NCBI GenBank assembly: GCA_000432155.1
Contig: FR888481.1
Span: 1 to 33,517, forward strand
Source: Eubacterium sp. CAG:274
Lineage (GTDB): Bacteria > Bacillota > Clostridia > Lachnospirales > CAG-274
DNA length: 33,517 nt
Reading direction: 5' to 3'
The position numbers and the translations under genes are program-made. The notes beneath the pieces were generated by a model, which saw only the letters and a list, made by a program, of their open reading frames with translations, did no database searches and was not told the DNA's origin. Every line of letters begins with the position of its first letter. Positions within the stretch are counted from its first letter, which is position 1. Shown here piece after piece: positions 22,148 to 29,811 of the stretch.

Positions 22148-24841
22148 TTACTGTTGTGAATCTCCACTTCCACTACCCTGTGATGCTTCACCTGAACTTG
22201 ATGAAGAACCACTTGAAGATGAAGACTGTCCACTTGAACTAGCTGAAGATTGTCCTGAACTACTTCCACTTGATGAAGAACTGCTATCAGAAGATGAAGA
22301 ACTTCCTCCTGTAGAAGACGAACTACTTGAGCTACTACCTGAACTACTGTAGCTATTGCCACTTGAAGAATAAGATGACTTTTTCTTCTTCTTAGTATAA
22401 TTAGAACTACTTGAGTTACTAGATCTACCATAAGAAGAATAGCCTCTGTGGTTACCAGAACAGTATGTAGAAACTGCTGTACCCTTTTCAAAGTAATCTG
22501 TTATAGCTGGACAATAACTGCTTGCCAACTTACCAGATATTTTACAAACTGTAGCTTTAACAACATCGTTAGGCATATCAAAGTCCTTGACTTCCATACC
22601 CTCGTTAACCTGTTCCATAATCTTATTCCATACCTTTAAGTGAGTAGTCTGGTTAAAGCCGTTCATATTAGGAACTTTCTTGTCATATCTATCATAACCA
22701 TACCAAATACTTGCTACATAGTAAGGAGTATAACCAACAAATGTTAAGTCCTTAGAATCTGTTGTTGTACCAGTCTTACCTGCAAGAGGCATATTAGACT
22801 GCTTAAAGTTAGCTGCTGTACCAGTACCTTCCTTAACAACACTTGTCATAAGCTGTGTAACAATATATCCAGTTGATGGCTTAACAACCTGTCTTGTTTC
22901 CTTAGTGTTTTCAAGAAGAACATTACCATCGTGGTCAAGAACCTTGTCGTAGAACATAGGTCTAATGTACTGACCCTGATTTGCTAATGTACCATAAGCT
23001 GCTGCCAATTCAATCTGTGTAACACCCTTTGTAAGACCACCAAGGGCTGTAGCTGCGTGGTTATCATTTTCAAGAGTTGTGAAACCAAAGTTTAACAAAT
23101 AATCGTAACAAAGGTCAATACCTGTTTCAACCATTACTTTTACTGCTACGACATTCATAGAATCTCTGATACCTGTTCTAGGAGTTACAGCACCTCTGTA
23201 GCTGTTACCCCACCAGTTCTTAGGAGTATAACCGTCAGCTGTTGTATAAGGTTCATCCACAATAGTAGTAGCTGCTGTTATTTTACCTAAATCAATAGCT
23301 GGAGCATAGGCAGCCAATACCTTAAATACAGAACCCGGCTGTCTAGCTGAATCTGTAGCTCTGTTGAAACCTCTGTTTACTGTCTTTTCGCCTCTACCAC
23401 CGGCAATAGCCTTTATTTCGCCAGTATGGTAATCAATAATAGCCATTGAACACTGTGGCTGAACGCTAATATCGGCTCTGTCTGCAAGTATCTTCTGTGT
23501 AGGAGAAAGACTTGCCTCTATTTCTGCTCTCTTGTCTGCTACCCAAGCCTCAGCACCAGCCTTAGAACGAGCAAACTGCTTATATTCCTTATTTGTTGTT
23601 TCCCCTGTTGCTGTATCCTCAGTAGAAACAATGTAGTTAATATCTAAGCTGTAATTTGGCTTAGGGAAATTAGAATCATCAAGCATTACATTATCTACAA
23701 TGCCCTGTATTCTTGAATCGTAGTTAGAATAAATCTGTAAACCACCATTGTAAATAACATTGTTTGCCTGTTTAGCACTCATATTGTACTTAGTCTGTAA
23801 ATCTTCAGAAATCTGGTCAATAAGTGCATCTTCATAGTAAGAATGTATTGTAACACCGTCATTCTTAGTATCATTAGTAGCAAGAAGTTTAGACTTTAAT
23901 ACTCTTGAGTAAATATCCTCATTAATAGCACCGTCATATTCTTCCTGAGTAATAAGACCCTGCTTTAACATATAGTTAAGTATAACTGTCTGTCTTGACT
24001 TGTTATTCTCTGGTTCAGTTCTCGGAGAATACATAGATGGATTATTTGTAATACCGGCAAGACAAGCACATTCTGCTAAATCCAACTCTGATGCGTCTTT
24101 ACCAAAATAACCCTGAGCAGCTGTCTGTACACCACTATATCCATGACCAAAACTAATAGTGTTAAGGTACAATTCCATAATGTACTTTTTGGCCTCTTGC
24201 TTAGAACCAAGCTGTGCCTTTAATTCCTTTTCGTATTTAAGAGCTAAATACTGTTCCTTGAGCTTTGTCTTAGGAGTATTTCTAGTAACATTAGTAATGT
24301 TATTTTTTATTAACTGCTGTGTAAGGGTAGAACCACCCTGTACCTGTCCTCCTGTAAGAGTTGAATAAGCAGCTCTTAAAAGACCTCTGACATCGACACC
24401 ATCGTGTTCGTAAAATCTTTCATCTTCAATAGCCATAATAGCATTCTGCATATTTTCCGGAATTTTATCAATAGTTATGTACTCTCGATTTTCCTCGCCA
24501 TGAAGTTTAGAAAGTTCTTTCTTTTCATTGTTATAAACTACTGTAGTATATGTTCTAGGCTGAATACCAGAAAGTCCTAAATCCGGTATACTTCTGATAA
24601 GTGCTACATAGCCACCTATTAAACCGCCTGCTGCTGCAAAGCCTACCATTATAGCAATCATAAGCAATATAGACATAAACACAGTAAATGGTTTAGAATG
24701 TTGATTTTTATTTTTCTTCTTCTTCAAATTTCTTTCTTTTATGTTGGTCTTATATGAACCACTTTTGGCTCTGGAGATTGAACTATTTCTTCTGTGTTCG
24801 CCCTCTGAACCACTCCTTCTACTTCCGTCAGGCTGATTCAT
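22148..24841 (-). CDS. Class A penicillin-binding protein (PBP1A-type)
   Basis: A bifunctional peptidoglycan synthase of 897 residues that polymerises lipid II and cross-links stem peptides outside the membrane. A basic cytoplasmic tail (1-48) precedes a membrane helix (about 50-80). The glycosyltransferase-51 domain carries EDERFYEHDGVD (about 138-149) and GGSTLTQQLIKN (about 168-179). The transpeptidase domain has the serine in RQPGSVFK (about 497-504), SMN near 562 and KTGTT near 686. The last 80 residues form a Ser/Gly/Gln low-complexity tail after a KKKKKS stretch, with no recognised domain. GGAGGGG lies 6 bases before the ATG. It diverges from yunB. Confidence 0.95.
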   Translation of the reverse strand: MNQPDGSRRSGSEGEHRRNSSISRAKSGSYKTNIKERNLKKKKNKNQHSKPFTVFMSILLMIAIMVGFAAAGGLIGGYVALIRSIPDLGLSGIQPRTYTTVVYNNEKKELSKLHGEENREYITIDKIPENMQNAIMAIEDERFYEHDGVDVRGLLRAAYSTLTGGQVQGGSTLTQQLIKNNITNVTRNTPKTKLKEQYLALKYEKELKAQLGSKQEAKKYIMELYLNTISFGHGYSGVQTAAQGYFGKDASELDLAECACLAGITNNPSMYSPRTEPENNKSRQTVILNYMLKQGLITQEEYDGAINEDIYSRVLKSKLLATNDTKNDGVTIHSYYEDALIDQISEDLQTKYNMSAKQANNVIYNGGLQIYSNYDSRIQGIVDNVMLDDSNFPKPNYSLDINYIVSTEDTATGETTNKEYKQFARSKAGAEAWVADKRAEIEASLSPTQKILADRADISVQPQCSMAIIDYHTGEIKAIAGGRGEKTVNRGFNRATDSARQPGSVFKVLAAYAPAIDLGKITAATTIVDEPYTTADGYTPKNWWGNSYRGAVTPRTGIRDSMNVVAVKVMVETGIDLCYDYLLNFGFTTLENDNHAATALGGLTKGVTQIELAAAYGTLANQGQYIRPMFYDKVLDHDGNVLLENTKETRQVVKPSTGYIVTQLMTSVVKEGTGTAANFKQSNMPLAGKTGTTTDSKDLTFVGYTPYYVASIWYGYDRYDKKVPNMNGFNQTTHLKVWNKIMEQVNEGMEVKDFDMPNDVVKATVCKISGKLASSYCPAITDYFEKGTAVSTYCSGNHRGYSSYGRSSNSSSSNYTKKKKKSSYSSSGNSYSSSGSSSSSSSSTGGSSSSSDSSSSSSGSSSGQSSASSSGQSSSSSGSSSSSGEASQGSGSGDSQQ

Positions 24842-24864
24842 TTTATCCCCTCCTTTGTCATATA

Positions 24865-24873
24865 ATTATAACA
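24865..24873 (-). promoter_or_regulatory. Extended -10 promoter of the PBP1A gene
   Basis: On the minus strand TGT-TATAAT (24873-24865) is a perfect -10 hexamer with an extended TGN. No good -35 is seen 17 bases upstream. It lies about 25 bases before the start codon. Confidence 0.5.
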
Positions 24874-24943
24874 GAATTGTGCCTATTTATAAAGGAAAAT
24901 TTTACTGAAGGCTTTCTCAATAACGCAAAAGGAGGCTGTAACA

Positions 24944-25561
24944 TTGAGGAATAGTGGATTTTTTAAAACAGCCAGAAATATTACATTTTTGTTACTTATT
25001 ATTTTTTTTGTAATATCTATAGCCTATATTCGTTTCGTTATGCCTATTTCAGTAAAAATTTGTCAGAAATACGCCATTACTTCTATTAATAATATTATAC
25101 AAAATTCAATGTATTCAGCATCTAAAAATATTAAAAGCGAAGACTTTATTCTTCGTTCTGATAACAACGGCCGTCTGGAATATTTAAGTGTAAATTCTAT
25201 AATTGTAAACAACATATGTGCTGAAACAGCCTCAACGGTTTCCCAAAATCTTAATAACCTTACTACCTCTAAAATACGACTACCTTTAGGTGTGTTTACA
25301 GGACTTCCCATTCTCTCTCACTTTGGACCAAGCACCACAATACGCTTGCAACCTATAGGAGATGCTACCGCCGACTATGAAACATCTATGACACAGGCAG
25401 GAGTAAATCAAGTTAATTTTCAAGTTTGGATAAATGTACATACAACAGTTTCCATAGTAAATCCCCTTTGGTCAAAGGATTTGGAGATAACCAGAAAACT
25501 AACCCTTGTAAACACAGTATTTAACGGCGAAATTCCTAAAACTTATATTAAAGTACAGTAA
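24944..25561 (+). CDS. yunB: Sporulation protein YunB
   Basis: A 205-residue membrane-anchored protein matching YunB, which in Bacillus subtilis belongs to the mother-cell SigE regulon and aids spore formation. One N-terminal membrane helix (about 14-36) is followed by an external alpha/beta domain. Its family-typical core includes LGVFTGLPILSHFGPS (about 116-131), TIRLQPIGDATADYE (about 133-147), AGVNQVNFQVWI (about 153-164) and NTVFNGEIPKTY near the end. The start is a TTG preceded by AAAGGAGG at 8 bases; no better ATG exists. It is divergent from the PBP1A gene. No SigE-type promoter could be assigned with confidence. Confidence 0.85.
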   Translation: MRNSGFFKTARNITFLLLIIFFVISIAYIRFVMPISVKICQKYAITSINNIIQNSMYSASKNIKSEDFILRSDNNGRLEYLSVNSIIVNNICAETASTVSQNLNNLTTSKIRLPLGVFTGLPILSHFGPSTTIRLQPIGDATADYETSMTQAGVNQVNFQVWINVHTTVSIVNPLWSKDLEITRKLTLVNTVFNGEIPKTYIKVQ

Positions 25562-25566
25562 ATAGC

Positions 25567-25595
25567 TTGACTATGGGTCTTTAATTTAATATAAT
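25567..25595 (+). promoter_or_regulatory. Promoter of yajC
   Basis: TTGACT (25567-25572), a 17-base spacer and TATAAT (25590-25595) match consensus at 11 of 12 positions. It begins six bases after the yunB stop, leaving a leader of about 120 bases before yajC, which is AT-rich with no clear stable fold. Confidence 0.75.
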
Positions 25596-25722
25596 GTAAT
25601 TTACTAAGGTTATTTAAAATTTCTTTTTACAGCCTTTTGTTTATTGCTTATATCTTCTTGAGATTTTTGACTAATAAGTAATAAAATGTAAAAAGATATA
25701 CTAACGAAATGGAGATGTGACA

Positions 25723-26160
25723 ATGTTAAACTTTATTAATCTTTTAACTGCAAGTGTAACTATGCCAGGTGGCACAAACGAAGTTGCTACACAGGCAGCT
25801 AATGCTGTTTCAGAAGTAGCTACTGAAGCTACTTCTGCTGCATCAATCTTTGGTATGCAGATGGGCAAAGGCGGAAGCACAGCTATTTTAATTCTTTATA
25901 TTGCTGCTCTTGCCCTTGTTTTCTATTTCTTTGCTGTTAGACCACAGAAAAAGAGAGCTGCTCAGTTAAAGGAAATTCAGCAGGGTATTAAGGTTGGCGA
26001 CGAAGTAATGACTTCTTCAGGTTTCTACGGTAAGGTTGTTGAACTTGAAGGCGAAGATGTTGCTGTTGTTGAATTTGGTACAAATCGTGGTGTTAGAATA
26101 CCAGTAAATAAGAGCGAAATTATTGGAAATAAGAACGCTACAGCTAAGACTGAAAAATAA
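25723..26160 (+). CDS. yajC: Preprotein translocase subunit YajC
   Basis: A 145-residue accessory subunit of the Sec translocase (SecDF-YajC). An N-terminal region of about 48 residues rich in Ala, Thr and Val is longer than in Escherichia coli YajC. It is followed by one membrane helix (about 51-72, TAILILYIAALALVFYFFAV), the diagnostic RPQKKRAAQLKEIQ (about 73-86) and a small beta domain with GIKVGDEVMTSSGFYGKVVE (about 89-108). ATG 25723 follows GGAG by 8 bases; an in-frame GTG at 25717 is too close. It stands alone, with secD and secF not in the window. Confidence 0.93.
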   Translation: MLNFINLLTASVTMPGGTNEVATQAANAVSEVATEATSAASIFGMQMGKGGSTAILILYIAALALVFYFFAVRPQKKRAAQLKEIQQGIKVGDEVMTSSGFYGKVVELEGEDVAVVEFGTNRGVRIPVNKSEIIGNKNATAKTEK

Positions 26161-26170
26161 TTTTTAATGC

Positions 26171-26200
26171 ACCCTATGGTTTTGCCATAGGGTATATTTA
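26171..26200 (+). terminator. Probable terminator after yajC
   Basis: ACCCTATGG (26171-26179) pairs with CCATAGGGT (26185-26193) around TTTTG, followed by ATATTTA. The T-run is weak, so confidence is moderate. Confidence 0.6.
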
Positions 26201-26255
26201 CACCAAAAAGAAATTACATTGTCACTTTTCTTACAGATAAATTTACTATTGATAC

Positions 26256-26273
26256 AGGCACTTAATTGTGCCT
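26256..26273 (+). promoter_or_regulatory. Palindrome just before the rnz ribosome site
   Basis: AGGCAC (26256-26261) and GTGCCT (26268-26273) are a perfect inverted repeat around TTAATT, ending three bases before the GGAGG of rnz. It could be a leader hairpin or an operator. A weak TTGTCA/TACTAT promoter (26219-26249, 19-base spacer) precedes it. Confidence 0.4.
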
Positions 26274-26287
26274 ACGGAGGTTAATAA

Positions 26288-27196
26288 ATGCTTGATGTTG
26301 CACTTTTAGGTACAGGTGGAATGATGCCTTTACCTGGCAGATATTTAACAAGCCTTATGCTTCGCCTTGAGGGCAGAATGATGCTCATTGATTGTGGCGA
26401 ATGTACTCAGGTTACAATGAAGTTGTTGGGCTGGGGCTTTAAGAATATTGATGTTATATGCTTTACTCACTACCACGCAGACCATATTTCAGGTTTGCCA
26501 GGACTTCTTTTGACTATTGGAAATTCAGCTCGTACAGAACCCCTTACCCTTGTTGGTCCAAAGGGACTTAAAAAGGTTTATGCCGGTCTTAGTTGTATTT
26601 GCCCAGAACTTCCTTTTGAGGTAAAACTTATAGAACTTGAACCACAGGATACAATAGATATAGGTGTATTCCACATAAACTGCCTTAAAGTAAATCACAA
26701 AATTACTTGCTATGCCTACAATGTTCAGGTTAAGCGAGTTGGCAGATTTGATGTACAAAAAGCAAATGCTCTCAATATTCCTAAAAAACTTTGGAGCATT
26801 CTCCAGAAACAGCAAAGTGTAGAATTTGAAGGCAAAACTTACACTTCTGATATGGTTCTTGGCTCTCCACGAAAAGGTATAAAAGTTTCATATTGTACAG
26901 ACACTAGACCTACAAAGGAACTTCCAGCCTTTGTTGAAAATTCAGACCTTTTAATTTGCGAGGGTATGTACGGTGAAAAGGATAAAATTCAAAAGGCTAA
27001 GGAATATAAGCATATGATGTTTACAGAAGCTGCTGAAATTGCTAAAAAAGCTAATGTAAACGAAATGTGGCTTACTCACTTTAGCCCTGCTATGCCTTTC
27101 CCTGAAGAATTTTTACCATCAGCTAAGGAAATATTTGAAAATACCCATATTGGAAAAGACAGAAAGAATGTTACTCTCCTTTTTGAGGAAGATTAA
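26288..27196 (+). CDS. rnz: Ribonuclease Z (tRNA 3' endonuclease)
   Basis: A metallo-beta-lactamase-fold endonuclease that trims 3' trailers from tRNA precursors, needed here because the window's tRNA-Ser gene does not encode CCA. The 302-residue protein has GTGGMMPLPGRY (about 8-19), IDCGECTQ (about 34-41), the zinc motif FTHYHADHISGLPGLL (about 58-73), VNHKITCYAY (about 134-143), a YCTDTRP motif near 203 and LTHFSPAM near 261. GGAGG lies seven bases before the ATG. The sigma factor gene begins 24 bases after it. Confidence 0.93.
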   Translation: MLDVALLGTGGMMPLPGRYLTSLMLRLEGRMMLIDCGECTQVTMKLLGWGFKNIDVICFTHYHADHISGLPGLLLTIGNSARTEPLTLVGPKGLKKVYAGLSCICPELPFEVKLIELEPQDTIDIGVFHINCLKVNHKITCYAYNVQVKRVGRFDVQKANALNIPKKLWSILQKQQSVEFEGKTYTSDMVLGSPRKGIKVSYCTDTRPTKELPAFVENSDLLICEGMYGEKDKIQKAKEYKHMMFTEAAEIAKKANVNEMWLTHFSPAMPFPEEFLPSAKEIFENTHIGKDRKNVTLLFEED

Positions 27197-27220
27197 ACAG
27201 CAATAAATGCTTGAGGTATT

Positions 27221-27781
27221 ATGGAAAATATTAGCGATTACGCTCTTGTTCAGAAAAGTTTGAAAGGCGATGAAGACAGTTTTTCAGAGCTTGTCAGACG
27301 ATATAAAAACTTGGTTTTTGCCACCGTCTATAAGATATTAGGCGATTACGAAGAAAGTCTGGACTTATCACAAGAAATATTTGTAAAAATATATAATAAT
27401 TTGTGGAGGTATTCTCCTAAACACAAGTTTTCAACTTGGGTCATAACTATTGCTACAAACCGTACAATAGACTTTTGCCGAAAGCGAAAAGTAGATACAG
27501 TACCTATTGAAAACAGCGAGTATTACCTATCCCAAACACCATCGGCAGAAAGCACTTACCTTGATATAGAGCGTAGTTCTGCCATAAACAAAGCCCTTTT
27601 ATCTCTGCCTGATAAATACTTAACCCCTATTGTTATGTATCATAACGAAGGTATGAAATATACAGAAATAAGCGAGGCTTTAGACTTGCCTCTTTCTATG
27701 GTAAAGAACAGAATTTATAGAGGCCGTAAGTTATTAAAAGAAATATTGGAAAAGGAGGGAAAGAAAAGTGGATTGTTCTGA
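27221..27781 (+). CDS. ECF-type RNA polymerase sigma factor
   Basis: A 186-residue group IV sigma factor. Region 2 (about 20-90) includes FSELVRRYKNLVFATVYKIL and DLSQEIFVKIYNNLWRY with the -10-recognising TWVITIATNRTIDFCRKRK. Region 4 (about 122-175) has LLSLPDKYLTPIVMYHNEGM and the helix-turn-helix EISEALDLPLSMVKNRIYRG. It overlaps the anti-sigma gene by 14 bases, so the pair is coupled. GAGG lies four to five bases before the ATG. Its regulon and signal are unknown; no autoregulatory promoter could be recognised upstream. Confidence 0.92.
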   Translation: MENISDYALVQKSLKGDEDSFSELVRRYKNLVFATVYKILGDYEESLDLSQEIFVKIYNNLWRYSPKHKFSTWVITIATNRTIDFCRKRKVDTVPIENSEYYLSQTPSAESTYLDIERSSAINKALLSLPDKYLTPIVMYHNEGMKYTEISEALDLPLSMVKNRIYRGRKLLKEILEKEGKKSGLF

Positions 27782-28256
27782 TTTAGACAGATTTTTAAAC
27801 AACGAAATGACAAAAGAGGAACAAGAAATTTTCAGAGAACATACTGAACAATGTAAAGTATGCAAAATTCAAACCGAATTTTATAATTCTCTTAAAATAA
27901 ACAAAATTCCCCAGCTTCCAGAAAATTTTGAAGTTTCAGTTATGACTAAAATACACAATAAACCAAAATTTTATGGTTTTGCGATTTTTGCACTTTGTTC
28001 CGCATTTGTTGGCATAATAGCCACAATTACAACTAACTACTTTGAACTTGTGCATATACTTAAAACTGAACATTATCCACATATGCTGTTACAGCTTGTG
28101 GATAAATTAAACTTTTTAGTAAACCAATTTATTTACTTATGGGAACACTTATCCTATAGCATAACAACAACTGTACCGGACTTTTTATTTTTTGGTGCAT
28201 TTGTAGTGTTCCTTATATTTATGCTTTACAATTTGTCATTAAAGGAGAGATTATAA
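27768..28256 (+). CDS. Zinc-finger membrane anti-sigma factor
   Basis: A 162-residue protein with an N-terminal zinc anti-sigma domain (His25, Cys29, Cys32 in HTEQCKVC, with Cys3 as the likely fourth ligand) and two hydrophobic segments (about 71-93 and 139-157). Such proteins hold an ECF sigma factor inactive at the membrane. The region between the helices (about 95-135) may be outside the cell and could sense the signal. The start is GTG inside the sigma gene, with AAGGAGGG upstream. Regulated intramembrane proteolysis is a possible release mechanism, by analogy only. Confidence 0.85.
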   Translation: MDCSDLDRFLNNEMTKEEQEIFREHTEQCKVCKIQTEFYNSLKINKIPQLPENFEVSVMTKIHNKPKFYGFAIFALCSAFVGIIATITTNYFELVHILKTEHYPHMLLQLVDKLNFLVNQFIYLWEHLSYSITTTVPDFLFFGAFVVFLIFMLYNLSLKERL

Positions 28257-29294
28257 TTGGAAAAGGAAATTAAAATACTGGCTATTGAAAGCTCTTGTGA
28301 CGAAACTTCTGCTGCCGTTGTTGTAAATGGTAGAAAGGTTTTATCCAATGTTATAGCCTCTCAAATTGCTACACATACATTATACGGAGGTGTTGTTCCA
28401 GAAATAGCATCTCGTCAGCATATTGAGGCAATAGACTATGTTATTGAGCAGGCTCTTTTAGAGGCTGATACTAAAAAAGAAGATGTTGACGCTATTGCTG
28501 TTACCTATGGTCCAGGTCTTGTAGGTGCTTTACTTGTTGGTCTTTCAGAGGCAAAGGCTTTAGCTTTTGCTCTTAATAAGCCACTTGTCCCAGTACATCA
28601 TATTGAAGGTCATATTGCGGCTAACTATATTGAAAACATTAATTGGGAACCACCTTTTATGTGTCTTATAGTAAGTGGTGGCCATACTCACTTAGTACAT
28701 ATTAAGGATTATGATGACTTCGACATTTTAGGCAAAACTCGTGATGATGCAGCCGGCGAAGCCTTTGACAAGGTTGCCAGAGTATTAGGTATACCTTATC
28801 CAGGTGGTCCTGGCATTGACAAACTTTCTTGCGAAGGCGACCCAAATGCAATTAAATTCCCAAGAGCAAAACTTGAGGACAATGCCTATGACTTTAGTTT
28901 TAGTGGCTTAAAATCTGCTGTTTTAAACTACTTAAACAAAGAAAAAATGATGAATCACGATATAAACCGAGCTGATGTTGCAGCCAGTTTCCAGCAGTCT
29001 GTTGTGGATATTCTTGTAGAGCGTGCTATGAGAGGTTGCAAAGAATTAGGACTTAATAAACTTGCCCTTGCCGGTGGTGTATCAGCTAATAAACATTTAA
29101 GAGCAGCTATGGAACAGGCTTGTAAAGAACATAACATAGAATTTAATGTTCCTAAGCCAATATTGTGTACAGATAATGCTGCTATGATTGGTAGTGCCGG
29201 TTACTATGAATTTATGAAAGGCAATACAGCTACAATGGATATAAATGCTTACCCTAGCTTAAAATTAGGTGAGTCAGCTTTCCACAAAAACTAA
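28257..29294 (+). CDS. tsaD: tRNA N6-threonylcarbamoyladenosine transferase TsaD
   Basis: Transfers the threonylcarbamoyl group to A37 of ANN-decoding tRNAs, with TsaB and TsaE. The 345-residue product has the ASKHA ATP-binding motif AIESSCDETSAAVV (about 9-22), the metal motif VHHIEGHIAAN (about 114-124), VSGGHTHLVHI (about 139-149), DDAAGEAFDKVAR (about 163-175), FSFSGLKSAV (about 214-223), AGGVSANKHLR (about 272-282) and TDNAAMI near 302. The start is TTG, immediately after the anti-sigma stop codon, with AAAGGAGAG nine bases upstream. It is the last gene of the rnz-sigma-anti-sigma-tsaD run. Confidence 0.95.
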   Translation: MEKEIKILAIESSCDETSAAVVVNGRKVLSNVIASQIATHTLYGGVVPEIASRQHIEAIDYVIEQALLEADTKKEDVDAIAVTYGPGLVGALLVGLSEAKALAFALNKPLVPVHHIEGHIAANYIENINWEPPFMCLIVSGGHTHLVHIKDYDDFDILGKTRDDAAGEAFDKVARVLGIPYPGGPGIDKLSCEGDPNAIKFPRAKLEDNAYDFSFSGLKSAVLNYLNKEKMMNHDINRADVAASFQQSVVDILVERAMRGCKELGLNKLALAGGVSANKHLRAAMEQACKEHNIEFNVPKPILCTDNAAMIGSAGYYEFMKGNTATMDINAYPSLKLGESAFHKN

Positions 29295-29314
29295 AAAATA
29301 GCATATAAACAAAG

Positions 29315-29372
29315 TGGACTTATGCACAATTCTTGAGAACTTTATTCTCCATTGTGTATAAGTCCATTTTTT
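29315..29372 (+). terminator. Intrinsic terminator after tsaD
   Basis: A 16-bp stem (29315-29330 with 29351-29366, one G-U pair) with a 20-base loop that can itself pair partly, followed by TTTTTTA. Confidence 0.85.
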
Positions 29373-29465
29373 ATATAAAATCAAAAATTTTTAATTTATC
29401 CACATTTACAATTCCACTTATTCTAAAATGTGTATAACTCCATATTTTCAAATTGAGAATTGACA

Positions 29466-29496
29466 CAAAAAAAGACCTATGGCAAACCATAGGTCT
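29466..29496 (-). terminator. Intrinsic terminator of rpmE
   Basis: An 11-bp perfect stem (29472-29482 with 29487-29496) closes a TTTG loop on the minus strand, followed by TTTTTTTGTG. It lies 13 bases beyond the rpmE stop codon. Confidence 0.9.
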
Positions 29497-29509
29497 TGAT
29501 TTATGAAAA

Positions 29510-29713
29510 TTACTTTCTGCCGTACTTCTTGTTGAACTTTTCAACACGACCGCCAGCATCGTTAAGGTTCTTCTGATTACCTGTATAGAATGGGTGGCAC
29601 TTAGAACAAACTTCAACTCTGATTTCTTCCTGAGTAGAACCGATTGTAAATTCGTTACCACAGTTACACTTAACCTTAGCCTGATAATACTTTGGCTGAA
29701 TTGCTTCCTGCAT
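29510..29713 (-). CDS. rpmE: Large ribosomal subunit protein bL31 (zinc-binding form)
   Basis: A 67-residue ribosomal protein of the 50S subunit. The zinc-binding pattern CNCGNEF (Cys17 and Cys19) and CSKCHPFYTGN (Cys37, Cys40) marks the Cys-containing C+ paralogue, usually expressed under zinc sufficiency. The tail GGRVEKFNKKYG is typical. The start has GGAGGTG upstream. It has its own promoter and terminator and a leader of about 55 bases. Confidence 0.95.
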   Translation of the reverse strand: MQEAIQPKYYQAKVKCNCGNEFTIGSTQEEIRVEVCSKCHPFYTGNQKNLNDAGGRVEKFNKKYGRK

Positions 29714-29735
29714 GTCTTACACCTCCATAAAAATT

Positions 29736-29755
29736 GGGATACATTTTGGCATCCC
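29736..29755 (-). promoter_or_regulatory. Leader hairpin before rpmE
   Basis: On the minus strand GGGATGCC and the downstream GTATCCC form a short stem (29755-29736, one mismatch) about 20 bases before the rpmE ribosome site. Autoregulatory L31 leaders have been reported in several bacterial groups; this hairpin is a candidate but I cannot match it to a defined motif. Confidence 0.35.
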
Positions 29756-29775
29756 CTCGACATTATAACGAAGTA

Positions 29776-29804
29776 ATTATATCACACCGCTTGTCTCAAT
29801 GCAA
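29776..29804 (-). promoter_or_regulatory. rpmE promoter
   Basis: On the minus strand TTGCAT (29804-29799), a 17-base spacer and TATAAT (29781-29776). It lies just after the rho stop, so rpmE can be transcribed separately from rho. Confidence 0.7.
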
Positions 29805-29811
29805 GTATTTT

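Noticed and set aside
22096..22491. Minus-strand reading frame of 131 codons rich in Val, Gln and His
   Set aside because: It lies in another frame over the Ser-rich tail of the PBP1A gene; its composition is an artefact of that codon repeat and it has no ribosome site.
29371..29763. Minus-strand reading frame of 130 codons across rpmE
   Set aside because: It runs in a different frame through rpmE and its terminator; rpmE is unmistakable.
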